Below the pieces are notes generated by a model. It did no database searches. It worked only from the letters and a program-made list of their open reading frames with translations, and was not told where the DNA came from. The position numbers were made by a program, and so were the translations under genes. This document shows, piece by piece, positions 33,110 through 41,429 of a stretch of DNA of 64,000 bases; positions within the stretch are counted from its first letter, which is position 1, and each line of letters opens with the position of its first letter. The stretch comes from Sphingomonas sp. CBMAI 2297. Lineage in GTDB: Bacteria > Pseudomonadota > Alphaproteobacteria > Sphingomonadales > Sphingomonadaceae. The DNA is taken from positions 1 to 64,000 of the forward strand of contig NZ_JAPDIR010000022.1 of the NCBI RefSeq assembly GCF_029870595.1, read 5' to 3'.

Positions 33110-34542
33110 TGCCGGAGCGCGCGCGGATCACCATCGCGGTGCTGGGCCTTGGCGGCCAGGGCGGCGGCGTGCTGGCGGACTGGATCGTCCAGCTTGGCGA
33201 GCGCGGCGCCCATGTCGCGCAGGGCACTTCCGTTCCCGGCGTCGCCCAGCGCACCGGCGCCACCGTCTATTATGTCGAGATGATCCCGAAAGGGGGCACC
33301 GGCGCGCCGGTGCTGGCGCTGACGCCCGTGCCGGGCGATGTGGATATCGTCGTCGCCTCCGAGCTGATGGAAGCGGGCCGGGCGATCCTGCGCGGGTTCG
33401 TCACCAGCCGCACCACGCTGATCGGCTCCACGCACCGCGTCTATGCCATCGCCGAGAAGTCGGCGATGGGCGATGGCCGGGCGAGCACCGAGCGGATCCT
33501 GGCCGCTGCCGGGGAACGCGCCGGGCGCTTCATCGGCTTCGACATGGACGCGGTCGCCGAGCGCACCGGCAGCGTGATCAGCTCGGTGCTGTTCGGCGCG
33601 CTGGCCGGCAGCGGCGCCCTGCCCTTTCCCCGCACCGCCTTCGAGGACGCGATCCGCGCCGGCGGCAAGGCGGTGGAGGCGAATCTGCGCGGCTTCGCGG
33701 CGGGGTTCGACGCGGCCCGGGGGAAGCCCGAGCCGAAGCCGGAAGCGCCCGACGCGACCGCCCCCACCTCCGAAGCCGGCCGTGCCCTGGCCGCGCGGAT
33801 CGACGCCGACTTTCCGCGGGAAGCGCGGTTCCTCGCGCGCGAAGGGGTCCGGCGCCTGATGGACTATCAGGACGCCGACTATGCCGTGCTGTACCTGGAT
33901 CGGCTCGACAGCCTGGGCAGCGACCCGGTGCTGCTCGCCGAGGCGGCGCGTCACCTCGCGCTGTGGATGTCCTATGAGGACACGATCCGTGTCGCCGACC
34001 TCAAGGTCCGCGCCAGCCGCTTTGCCCGCGTCCGGGGCGAGGTTCGCGCGAAGGACGGCCAGATCGTCCAGCTCACCGAATATATGCACCCGCGGCTGGA
34101 GGAGGTCTGCGAGACGCTGCCCGCCGGCATCGGCCGCCGCATCCTGGCGAGCGAGCGCTGGTCGCGGCGGCTGGAGCCGCTCTTCGCCAAGGGCCGCCAT
34201 GTCGAGACCACCGGCCTGCGCTGGTTCCTGATGCTTTCCCTGCTCGCCGGCTGGCGGCGCTGGCGGCGCGGCACCTTGCGTTACCAGATGGAGCAGGCGC
34301 GGATCGAGGACTGGCTGGCGCTGATCCGCGCGGCGGACGCCGATGCGGCGATCGAGCTGGCGCGATGCCAGCGGCTGATCAAGGGCTATGGCGAGACGTT
34401 CGCGCGCGGGCTGGGCAACTATGCGCGGATCGTCGAGCGCTGGCGGGCCGGCGGTCTGGATGCGGCCGGGCTGCGGCGCCTGCGCGAGGCGGCGCTGGCG
34501 GACGAGGACGGCGTGGCGCTGGGGGAGGCGCTGGCTTCCTAG
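33109..34542 (+). CDS. iorB: Indolepyruvate oxidoreductase, beta subunit with C-terminal extension
   Basis: A 477-residue partner of IorA. Residues about 5-200 are the gamma-type pyruvate:ferredoxin oxidoreductase domain (VLGLGGQGGGVLADWI, SVPGVAQRTGATVYY, MIPKGG). A proline-rich linker (KPEPKPEAPDATAP) leads to a long helical domain (about 240-477) of the DUF6537 kind found in the beta subunits of this IOR type; its role is not known to me. The ATG overlaps the iorA stop (TGATG). The last 40 bases (34501-34540) recur in degenerate form at 36251-36290, after the serine-hydrolase gene. Confidence 0.87.
   Translation: MPERARITIAVLGLGGQGGGVLADWIVQLGERGAHVAQGTSVPGVAQRTGATVYYVEMIPKGGTGAPVLALTPVPGDVDIVVASELMEAGRAILRGFVTSRTTLIGSTHRVYAIAEKSAMGDGRASTERILAAAGERAGRFIGFDMDAVAERTGSVISSVLFGALAGSGALPFPRTAFEDAIRAGGKAVEANLRGFAAGFDAARGKPEPKPEAPDATAPTSEAGRALAARIDADFPREARFLAREGVRRLMDYQDADYAVLYLDRLDSLGSDPVLLAEAARHLALWMSYEDTIRVADLKVRASRFARVRGEVRAKDGQIVQLTEYMHPRLEEVCETLPAGIGRRILASERWSRRLEPLFAKGRHVETTGLRWFLMLSLLAGWRRWRRGTLRYQMEQARIEDWLALIRAADADAAIELARCQRLIKGYGETFARGLGNYARIVERWRAGGLDAAGLRRLREAALADEDGVALGEALAS
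34501..34540 (+). repeat. Direct repeat copy 1 (iorB 3' end)
   Basis: These 40 bases, encoding the final DEDGVALGEALAS of IorB, match 36251-36290 at 36 of 40 positions by eye, including the two identical ten-base blocks GCGTGGCGCT and CTGGCTTCCT. The segment between the copies holds a serine-hydrolase gene and has visibly lower GC. The pair marks either a segment inserted with a target duplication, or a tandem duplication followed by loss and replacement. Confidence 0.75.
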
Positions 34543-34765
34543 GCGCGGTTTGGACAAATCCGAGGGGTTGGCCATCGCCCGATTGTGGGGCCTTCCATGC
34601 CTTTCCAGCGCGCGCCGATAGCTGGCGCCTGGTACCATGTGACCGCTTCCCCAAAGCAACCATGAAGGTTCGGAACCCCAGCTTCCGCTTGGAGCTTTGT
34701 CACGCGGCGGCCATACTCGATGAGGATATTGGCAGGCTAGAAGCTCGGGGAGCCAGAGGGGACAT

Positions 34766-36244
34766 ATGTATCGTGGCATTGGATGCGCGGTCTTTTCGAT
34801 TGCCTGTTGCGGCGGAGCGTTGGCTCAAGTCGCTCCGGCTGCTCCCGCCAGCCTGTCAGCCGCGGAGATCGCAGGCATCGAGAATGGCCTGACGCCACGG
34901 GTGGTTCTGGCCGACGAAGCTCGAAGGACGTATAATCTCAACGAGCGCATGGCATTGCTTGGCGTCCCCGGCGTCAGCGTGGCCGTTTTCGATGACCGGC
35001 ACGTCATCTGGGCAAAGGGCTATGGATCCACCGATAGTCGACGGTTCCAAGGCGTCGATGTGCATACGCGTTTCCAGGCGGCTTCGATCAGCAAATCAGT
35101 CACCGCTTTTGCCGTGATGACCCTGGTCCAATCCAAAGGCCTGAACCTCGACCGGGATGTGAATGACTATCTTCGTACCTGGAAGGTTCCCTCAAGCGAA
35201 CTGAACCGAACCGAGAAGGTCACGATCCGCCGATTGTTGAGTCACACCGCCGGGCTGAACGTTGGCGGCTTCGCCGGTTACGAGAAGACCCGGGCAATAC
35301 CCGATGCGGCCGGGGTGCTGGACGGCAAGGGCAACAGTCCCGCGCTTCGCGTCGAGACAGCGCCCGGATCGAGATATTCCTATTCCGGCGGTGGGTATGT
35401 CGTGCTGCAGAAGCTGATCGAGGATCAGTCCGGCATGCCCTTCGGCCGCTACATGCAACAACATGTGCTGACGTCGCTGCAAATGACCGACAGCAGTTTC
35501 GACCCTTATCCCAGAGGGAATGTCAGCCTTGCCCATCAGTTCGATGGCCAGCCCTTTCCCGGCGGCTGGCATATCTATCCGGAGCTCGCGCCGGCCGGCT
35601 TGTGGACGACGCCCTCCGACATAGCGAAATTCTGTTTCGGCATGCTGAAGGCCCTGTCCGGGGCGAAGGGGGCATTGATATCCAGAGCGCTTGCCGAGCA
35701 GATGATCCAACCGAGCGGCAAACCGGGAGGTGGCGATGGTTACGGCCTCGGCTTCGAATTGCGCGGGAAGGATGCAACCGCCTCGTTCGGGCATGGTGGC
35801 AGCAATGCCGGCTTCAAGAGCGAGCTGTTCTATTTCCCGCAGCGCCGACTGGGGGTGGTCCTGATGACGAATTCCGAGAACGGCCGAGTGGTCAGAAATG
35901 AACTGGCCCGGGCCATCTCGAACAAATTCGCACTGGGACTGTTCCCGACGCGCACGATTACCCGAATCCCGGTGTCCGCTGACGAATTAGCAGCGATCAC
36001 AGGGCGATACCAATATATGGGCGCGGAGAATTATTTCTTCAACGCAACCGCCGGAGCCGATAACGAGCTGGTCGTGAAGGACCTGACGACCGGGAAAACC
36101 AATCATCTGGTGGCGTTCGAGCACGACAAGTTCATCGATCGCTACACCGGCGAAGGGATCACCGTCACCCGTGATGCCACCACCGGCGAGATCACTGGCC
36201 TCCTGGATAATGACGGAGATGCGTTGCTGCGCGTGAAGGGCTGA
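34766..36244 (+). CDS. Secreted serine hydrolase of the beta-lactamase/PBP-like family
   Basis: A 492-residue exported serine hydrolase. The ATG follows AGAGGGG; the signal peptide ends near GGALAQV. The class C beta-lactamase-type triad of motifs is present: SxxK as SISK (Ser107-Lys110), the YxN-like YSGGGY, and HGG in FGHGGSNAG. A C-terminal domain of about 110 residues follows (SADELAAITGRYQYMG onward), as in esterases and D-aminopeptidases of this family. It is more likely an esterase or peptidase than a resistance enzyme. Codon use and GC are visibly lower than in iorB, and it lies between the two copies of the iorB-end repeat, which suggests acquisition from elsewhere. Confidence 0.83.
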   Translation: MYRGIGCAVFSIACCGGALAQVAPAAPASLSAAEIAGIENGLTPRVVLADEARRTYNLNERMALLGVPGVSVAVFDDRHVIWAKGYGSTDSRRFQGVDVHTRFQAASISKSVTAFAVMTLVQSKGLNLDRDVNDYLRTWKVPSSELNRTEKVTIRRLLSHTAGLNVGGFAGYEKTRAIPDAAGVLDGKGNSPALRVETAPGSRYSYSGGGYVVLQKLIEDQSGMPFGRYMQQHVLTSLQMTDSSFDPYPRGNVSLAHQFDGQPFPGGWHIYPELAPAGLWTTPSDIAKFCFGMLKALSGAKGALISRALAEQMIQPSGKPGGGDGYGLGFELRGKDATASFGHGGSNAGFKSELFYFPQRRLGVVLMTNSENGRVVRNELARAISNKFALGLFPTRTITRIPVSADELAAITGRYQYMGAENYFFNATAGADNELVVKDLTTGKTNHLVAFEHDKFIDRYTGEGITVTRDATTGEITGLLDNDGDALLRVKG

Positions 36245-36250
36245 TGCGCG

Positions 36251-36290
36251 GACTAGGAGGGCGTGGCGCTGGAGGAGTCGCTGGCTTCCT
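36251..36290 (+). repeat. Direct repeat copy 2 (degenerate iorB end)
   Basis: A 36/40 match to 34501-34540. Read in the iorB frame it would give D-stop-EGVALEESLAS-stop, so it is a non-coding relic. It lies 7 bases after the serine-hydrolase stop. See copy 1. Confidence 0.75.
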
Positions 36291-36367
36291 GAGGCAGCGT
36301 GGGCGGGTTCAGGGGTCGGCTAAGGCGCCAAATTGCGGACAATGCGAGATCAGGCCATAGTTTCGAA

Positions 36368-36748
36368 ATGGTGATAGTAGCTCGACCCGTTGCCAGCCTC
36401 CTGCTGCTAGCGGCCGCAAGTTGTGGGCAGCCGCCCCGTGGCGGCGCGGCGCTCGAATATCATCTGCTCGTCTTTGATGACCCGGGACCTAGTCCGGCCC
36501 CCACTGATCGGCTCTTCAAAGGGAAGAACTGGGAAAGCCCGGTCGAAGCTGCAAACGGAGACATAGCCGCGAGCCTGATCGCGTGCGGTGCCAAGGAACT
36601 GAAGATTAGCGGAGCCGACACGGATCACTCCTGGTCAATCACGACGCCTGAACCCGCAAATACGGCGTCGTTTGTGAAATGCGTGTCGCAGCATGCAGGT
36701 CCGGGTACGTTCCGGGTTCGCGCGATCACCTCGCGGAACGGCAGCTAG
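36368..36748 (+). CDS. Small putative lipoprotein, function unknown
   Basis: A 126-residue protein not recognised. From ATG 36368 it begins with a hydrophobic segment VARPVASLLLLAAASCGQPP whose AASC fits a weak lipobox, so it may be a lipoprotein. The mature part is short, hydrophilic, and has two further cysteines (SLIACGAKELK and SFVKCVSQ) that could form a disulfide. No convincing ribosome-binding site is seen. It lies in the lower-GC segment next to the serine-hydrolase gene, downstream of direct-repeat copy 2. Real but uncertain. Confidence 0.5.
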   Translation: MVIVARPVASLLLLAAASCGQPPRGGAALEYHLLVFDDPGPSPAPTDRLFKGKNWESPVEAANGDIAASLIACGAKELKISGADTDHSWSITTPEPANTASFVKCVSQHAGPGTFRVRAITSRNGS

Positions 36749-36770
36749 CCACCCGATTCCAGCCGTTTCC

Positions 36771-36791
36771 GGCTTTCACGGGGATGACGGC
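36771..36791. repeat. REP-like element, partial
   Basis: Read on the minus strand the sequence starts GCCGTCATCCCCG, the same 13 bases as the left arm of the element at 13487-13515, and continues TGAAAGCC. It lies between the small lipoprotein gene and the convergent DUF885 gene. Confidence 0.4.
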
Positions 36792-36807
36792 CTGCATCGG
36801 CGAACAG

Positions 36808-38520
36808 CTATCTCCGCGCGGCGATCCAGTCGTCCACCACGGCCTCCAGCATCGTCATCGGCAGCTGGCCCTGGGCCAGGATCAGGTCGTGAAAGGCGCG
36901 GATGTCGAACCTGTCGCCCAGTGCCTTCTCCGCCCGGCGGCGCAGTTCGACGATCTTCAACTCGCCGACCTTGTACGCCACCGCCCCGCCCGGCGCGCCG
37001 ATATAGCGGGCCAGCTCGGTATCGATGTTGATATCGGCCAGGGCGGTGTTCTCGGTGAAGCAGGCGCGCGCCTGCTCGTAGCTCCAGCCCATCACATGGA
37101 TGCCGGTATCCACCACCATCCGGCATGCCCGCCACATCTCGGTCGAGAGGCTGCCGAACGCTTCATAGGGATCGCGATAGACGCCCATCTCGTGCCCCAG
37201 CCGCTCGGCATAGAGCGCCCAGCCCTCGCGAAAGGCGAGCAGGTCGCGCTGGCGGCGGAAGCTCGGCCATTCGGGATGCTCCTGCGCGATCGCGGCATGG
37301 GTGTGATGGCCGGGCGCCGCCTCGTGCAGCGTCAGCGCCGGCACTTCGTAGAGCGGGCGCTGGTCGAGATGCGACGTATTGACGATGAACCGCCCCGGAA
37401 AGCCCCTGGAGAAGTCGCCGCCGCCGGAGCGGGCGGTGGTATAGCCCTCCTCCAGGTCCGCGGGCACGGGCTCGACGGTGAAGGGCTGGCGCGGCAGCGT
37501 GCCGAACCAGCGGGGGAGCAGGCCGTCGATGCGCTTGGCCGCGGCGCTGTACTTCTCGATCAGTTCCTCGCGGCTGCGCGCATAGAAGCGGGGATCGGTG
37601 CGAAGCTGGCGCAGCCACTCGGCAAAGCTGCCCTTGAAGCCGCTTTCCGCGATTACTCTGTCCATTTCGCCCCGAATGCGCTTCACCTCGGAAAGGCCCA
37701 GGGCATGGACCTGCTCGGCGGTGAGGTCGGTGGTCGTGTAGTAGCGCAGCAGGAAGCCATAATAGTCCCGGCCGCCGGGAATGCCGGCAATGCCCAGCCC
37801 CTTGCGGGCATGCGCGCGATAGCGGCCGTCGACATAGGCCAGGATCGCGCGCTGCGCCGGGCGGATCTCGCGTTCGATCACCAGGCTCGCTTCGGCGACC
37901 AGCGCGTCCCTGCCCTTCAGCGGCGCGAGCAGCGGGTCCTCCGCCACGGGCCGCGCGATCTGGGCGCGCAGCACCGCCACCGCGACGTCGACCACCCGCG
38001 CCGGCTGGGTCCAGCCCGTGGCGATACCGCGCTCGAGATTGGCGCGCTGCTCGGCAAAATAGCCCGGCACCCCGCGCAGCCGCGCGATCCAGGCCCGCCC
38101 ATCGGCGTCGCCGCGCACTTCCACGCTGCGCGCGGCATAATAGGGCGTGTTGTAAAAGCCTTCGTGGGCGACAAAGGCGAAGCGGCGCTCGTCGAGATCG
38201 ATGCCCTCCACGCGCCAGCCGATGATCTGGCGAAGAAAGTCGCGGTTCCTCCGGTCCTCGGATGCGAGCGCCGCATCGGGCAGCGCGGCGAGCGCCTCGT
38301 CGATCGCGCGCAGCTCGGCCTTGCGCGCCGCCATACCGGCGGGCGTCTCGACCGGCCAGCCTTGCGGGGAATGCGAGGGATCGGAACGCCCCGCCTCCAT
38401 CGGGAAGCCCTCCGAGAAGCGCTCGTACCGGGCGATCAGCGCATCGAGATCGGGCGATCCCGCCCCGAGCAGCAGCACGGCGCCGATCGGCAGCAGGAAC
38501 AATCGCAGGGCACGGATCAT
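36808..38520 (-). CDS. DUF885 protein with intact HExxPGHH motif
   Basis: A 570-residue DUF885 family protein, a probable zinc-dependent peptidase. ATG 38520 follows GGAGGAGA; the N-terminus MIRALRLFLLPIGAVLLLG is a signal or anchor segment. It carries the canonical signature LTLHEAAPGHHTH (His399, Glu400, His405/406) and the downstream REGWALYAERLG, so it keeps the residues expected for catalysis. It is the last gene of the TonB-receptor operon running on the minus strand and follows the FAD oxidoreductase gene by 34 bases. Role inferred: trimming of peptides imported by the receptor. Confidence 0.83.
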   Translation of the reverse strand: MIRALRLFLLPIGAVLLLGAGSPDLDALIARYERFSEGFPMEAGRSDPSHSPQGWPVETPAGMAARKAELRAIDEALAALPDAALASEDRRNRDFLRQIIGWRVEGIDLDERRFAFVAHEGFYNTPYYAARSVEVRGDADGRAWIARLRGVPGYFAEQRANLERGIATGWTQPARVVDVAVAVLRAQIARPVAEDPLLAPLKGRDALVAEASLVIEREIRPAQRAILAYVDGRYRAHARKGLGIAGIPGGRDYYGFLLRYYTTTDLTAEQVHALGLSEVKRIRGEMDRVIAESGFKGSFAEWLRQLRTDPRFYARSREELIEKYSAAAKRIDGLLPRWFGTLPRQPFTVEPVPADLEEGYTTARSGGGDFSRGFPGRFIVNTSHLDQRPLYEVPALTLHEAAPGHHTHAAIAQEHPEWPSFRRQRDLLAFREGWALYAERLGHEMGVYRDPYEAFGSLSTEMWRACRMVVDTGIHVMGWSYEQARACFTENTALADINIDTELARYIGAPGGAVAYKVGELKIVELRRRAEKALGDRFDIRAFHDLILAQGQLPMTMLEAVVDDWIAARR

Positions 38521-38554
38521 GCGCGGTCTCCTCCAGGAACGGCCAGGCACCTGC

Positions 38555-39856
38555 TCAGTTGGACAGCCAGGCCATCGTCATCAGCAGCTTGGGCAGCAGC
38601 GCCGCACCGGCATGGAGCCGGATCGGATGCGGGGTGCGCGGCACGACCGAGAGCCGCTCGCGGCTGTTCGACGCGATCGCCGCGGCCACTTCGATGCCCA
38701 GCTGCGTGTTGATGCCGATGCCGCGGCCATTGTCCGCCTGGATCGCCAGCGCGCCGTCGCCCAGGTCGTAAAGCTCGGGCAGGAAGGACGAATTCACCCA
38801 GGCCAGCCCCTCCCAGATATGGTCGATCCGGGGATCGGACAGCGCGGCGAAATGCTGCCGGAGCCGGCGCCGCGCCTCGCGCAGATGCGCCTTGCCGCCC
38901 CGCAGCAGGAACGACATCGGGAAGGCCGAGATCAGGTGCCCCTGCGGATCGAGCCGCGCGGTGAAGAGATAGGAGACCTTGTCGGTAAAGGCGCCGCCCT
39001 CGGGCAGGATGGTGGCGCGCTGCACATCGTCCAGCGGCGCGGTCGCGAACTGGACGACGTGGAGCGGCAGCGCCGTGCGCCGCAGCGCCGGGTGCAGCCG
39101 GGCATTGCCGCCATTCGCCGCCAGCACCACCCGCCGCGCCGATACCGCGCCGCCCGGCGTCCGCGCAATCCACCGGCCGCCTTCGCGCCGGAGCGCCCGC
39201 ACCGGGCTCTCGCCGAACAGCCTTGCGCCCTGCGTCAGCGCCGCCCGGGCAAGCCCGCGGACATAGCCGAGCGGGTTGAGGCTGCCGCCGTCGCCGAAGC
39301 GCAGCGCGCCGCAATAACGCTCGACCCCAAAGGCATGCCGCGCCTCGCGCGCCTCGACGAAGCGGACGTCATAGCCACGCGATCGCCACTGATCGGCATA
39401 GCCGCGCTGGCTCTGCGCCAGCCCGTCGCTGTGCGCGGGCGTATAGAAGCCGTCCTGCCGGGCATCGCAGTCGATCGCGTGCCGCTCGACCAGGTCGAAC
39501 ACCGCCCGCGCCGATCCGCCGATCATCCGCGTCAGCATCTCGCCATGGTGGCGGCCGAGCGCCGTGACGATCGTCTCGGGCGTATGCCGGATATAGTCGG
39601 GCGCGACGAGCCCGCCGCTCCAGCCGGTCGCCTGGTCGCCGGGCTGGCCCGCCTCGAGCAGCACCGTGTCGATGCCGGCCTCGGCAAGATGGAGCGCGGT
39701 CGCCATGCCGGCGATGCCGCCGCCGATCACGAGCACATCCGCTTCGATCTCGGCCGCCAGTGGCGCAAGCTCGGGGCCGGGCGCCGCCGTGGCGACCCAG
39801 ACCGGCCTGGTCGACGGCCCGCCACCCCGGCGACGGGAAATGGACTGATGCTCCAT
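38555..39856 (-). CDS. FAD-dependent oxidoreductase (DAO / glycine oxidase fold)
   Basis: A 433-residue flavoprotein that probably oxidises an amine or amino acid. Start chosen as ATG 39856 after GAAGG; two in-frame GTG codons lie just upstream. The FAD-binding motif is ADVLVIGGGIAGMATALHLAE (about residues 40-60), followed by ATGWSGGLVAPDY; a C-terminal IGINTQLGIEV segment is also typical. It resembles enzymes such as gamma-glutamylputrescine oxidase. It lies in the receptor/peptidase operon, so oxidation of an amino acid or amine set free from the imported substrate, possibly a D-amino acid, is a fair guess. Acceptor and substrate are unknown. Confidence 0.82.
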   Translation of the reverse strand: MEHQSISRRRGGGPSTRPVWVATAAPGPELAPLAAEIEADVLVIGGGIAGMATALHLAEAGIDTVLLEAGQPGDQATGWSGGLVAPDYIRHTPETIVTALGRHHGEMLTRMIGGSARAVFDLVERHAIDCDARQDGFYTPAHSDGLAQSQRGYADQWRSRGYDVRFVEAREARHAFGVERYCGALRFGDGGSLNPLGYVRGLARAALTQGARLFGESPVRALRREGGRWIARTPGGAVSARRVVLAANGGNARLHPALRRTALPLHVVQFATAPLDDVQRATILPEGGAFTDKVSYLFTARLDPQGHLISAFPMSFLLRGGKAHLREARRRLRQHFAALSDPRIDHIWEGLAWVNSSFLPELYDLGDGALAIQADNGRGIGINTQLGIEVAAAIASNSRERLSVVPRTPHPIRLHAGAALLPKLLMTMAWLSN

Positions 39857-40023
39857 CACCACGCCTTCACAAGGGTGAGGCCGGGGGCCGGCGCGAAGGA
39901 CAAGAACTCCCCCGCGACGTCCGTGATACGGGACGTTTGCATGTAATCTCGAACTCTCTGTTCGCCCCGCAAAGGGAGCGGTGTTTGCGCGCCCCTGAAA
40001 GAGGCGTAGTTCTCAAAGGACGG
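39857..40023. other. Gap within the minus-strand peptide operon
   Basis: This 167-base gap between the BASS transporter and FAD oxidoreductase genes is the largest within the otherwise compact operon. A small dyad, ACGTCC / GGACGT, lies near 39915-39937. An internal promoter or attenuator is possible; no clear one was identified. Confidence 0.35.
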
Positions 40024-40923
40024 TCAGGCGGCGGCGGGCGCAGTTCTCCCGGCACGCTCGGTGCGGCGCGCGATGGTAACGAAGGCCAGCACGAAGCAGA
40101 GCGCCACCGGCGTGTTCATGATCATCGGCAGCGACATCTCGTTGTTGCCGACGATGCTCACCGCGATGAAGATCGCCGTGCCCTCCTGCCGCATCAGATG
40201 CTCGATCCCGATCGCGATGTTCTCGCGCCGGGTGAAGCCGGCGAAGCGCACGATCGTCATCACCACGCAGACCATGATCAGGTTGAGCGCCACGGTGATC
40301 CAGAACAGCGCGCCCAGATTCTCGCGCAGCACCGGCACCTGATCGAACAGGATGAAGCCGAAAGCAGTGAACAGCACGATCGTCGCGATGTTCTTCAGAT
40401 ATTTCTTGAAGGCGATCGCGAAGCCGGGGCGCAAGGCACGAAGCGTGAAGCCGGCGGCGGCGGGAAGCACGGTGATCGAGAAGATGTCCCAGAAGAACGA
40501 GGCCAGCGGCACCTTCACATCGGCCTCGAGCCCCAGGAAGTGGCTCAGCGCGAAATGGGCATAGAAGGGGACGACGAAGATGTAGATCATGCTGAGCAGC
40601 AGCGTCATCGACATCGACAAGGCGAGATCGCCTTTCGCCATGTCGGTGAAGAGGTTCGACAGCATGCCGCCGGGCGTGGTGGCGAGCAGCACGAAGCCGA
40701 CCGCCAGCGCCGGCGTGGGCGCCACGGTGAGCGCGAGCGTGAGCCCGATCAGCGGCGGCACGATCAGCATCGAGCAGACGCCGAAGACCAGCGCGCGCTT
40801 GTTGCGGAATACCTGGCGGAAATCCGCTGCGGTGAGCGACAGGCCCATCGAGGCCATGATCGCGATCAGCGAGCCGGGCAGCACCCAGTGCCCCAGGACG
40901 GACATCAGATCGGCATAGGTCAT
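40024..40923 (-). CDS. Bile acid:sodium symporter (BASS) family transporter
   Basis: A 299-residue inner-membrane protein with about nine or ten hydrophobic helices (for example ALAVGFVLLATTPGGMLSNL and TIVLFTAFGFILF). The motif TTPGGMLSN resembles the conserved unwound-helix region of BASS carriers, which move organic anions with Na+. The ATG at 40923 follows GGGGGAG and sits 13 bases after the DUF3830 gene. In this operon it may carry a carboxylate product of peptide breakdown into the cytoplasm, or export it. Substrate unknown. Confidence 0.85.
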   Translation of the reverse strand: MTYADLMSVLGHWVLPGSLIAIMASMGLSLTAADFRQVFRNKRALVFGVCSMLIVPPLIGLTLALTVAPTPALAVGFVLLATTPGGMLSNLFTDMAKGDLALSMSMTLLLSMIYIFVVPFYAHFALSHFLGLEADVKVPLASFFWDIFSITVLPAAAGFTLRALRPGFAIAFKKYLKNIATIVLFTAFGFILFDQVPVLRENLGALFWITVALNLIMVCVVMTIVRFAGFTRRENIAIGIEHLMRQEGTAIFIAVSIVGNNEMSLPMIMNTPVALCFVLAFVTIARRTERAGRTAPAAA

Positions 40924-40936
40924 GTCCCGCTCCCCC

Positions 40937-41416
40937 TCAGGCCGGTTCGACGGTGATGGTGCAGGCGCCGTTCCGCCGGATCGCGTGGCAATCGGCGACG
41001 GCCTTTTCCAGATCCTCGTCGAGGATGCGGGCGCAGACATTGGCCTGGATCCAGCCGAACGGCATCAGCAGCCGGCCGCCGGCACCGTAGAAGATGCCGA
41101 TGTCGTAGAAGGGCCCGGGCGGCAGGCCCTGGGTGCTGCCCGGCGCGAGATAGGCCAGCACGATGTCGCCGGCGCCCGGATAGGAGGTGGCGTTCTCGGC
41201 CGGGATCGGCGGCCAGGCCATGCCCTCGGGAAGGGATGCCGAGGGCATCGGCACCGAGATCTCGGGCCCGGTCCAGATCGCGTGCATCGCCTCGAACGAG
41301 GCGCGCCGCGCGGCGAGATCGCGCAGGAATTCGCAGGACAAAGGCGCCGCTTGCGGGAGCAGGCGGCAACGCGCCGACAGTCCCGATCTCGGCTCCGTGA
41401 AACGTACCAGATCCAT
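40937..41416 (-). CDS. DUF3830 (cyclophilin-like fold) protein
   Basis: A 159-residue protein resembling DUF3830: the middle reads GAGDIVLAYLAPG and the core FYDIGIFYGAGGRLLMPFGW. No signal peptide is seen, so it is probably cytoplasmic. ATG 41416 is preferred because the GGGGG just after the upstream stop is then about 9 bases away; ATG 41425 is the alternative. It lies in a compact run between a DUF885 gene and the BASS transporter gene. DUF3830 proteins have a cyclophilin-like barrel but no established reaction. The tight linkage suggests a role in the same substrate pathway. Confidence 0.72.
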   Translation of the reverse strand: MDLVRFTEPRSGLSARCRLLPQAAPLSCEFLRDLAARRASFEAMHAIWTGPEISVPMPSASLPEGMAWPPIPAENATSYPGAGDIVLAYLAPGSTQGLPPGPFYDIGIFYGAGGRLLMPFGWIQANVCARILDEDLEKAVADCHAIRRNGACTITVEPA

Positions 41417-41429
41417 CGAAAGCATCCCC

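Noticed and set aside
34766..36244. The serine hydrolase as an antibiotic-resistance beta-lactamase
   Set aside because: It has the SxxK and HGG motifs, but the YSGGGY variant and the long C-terminal domain are typical of esterases or peptidases of the superfamily; there is no resistance context.
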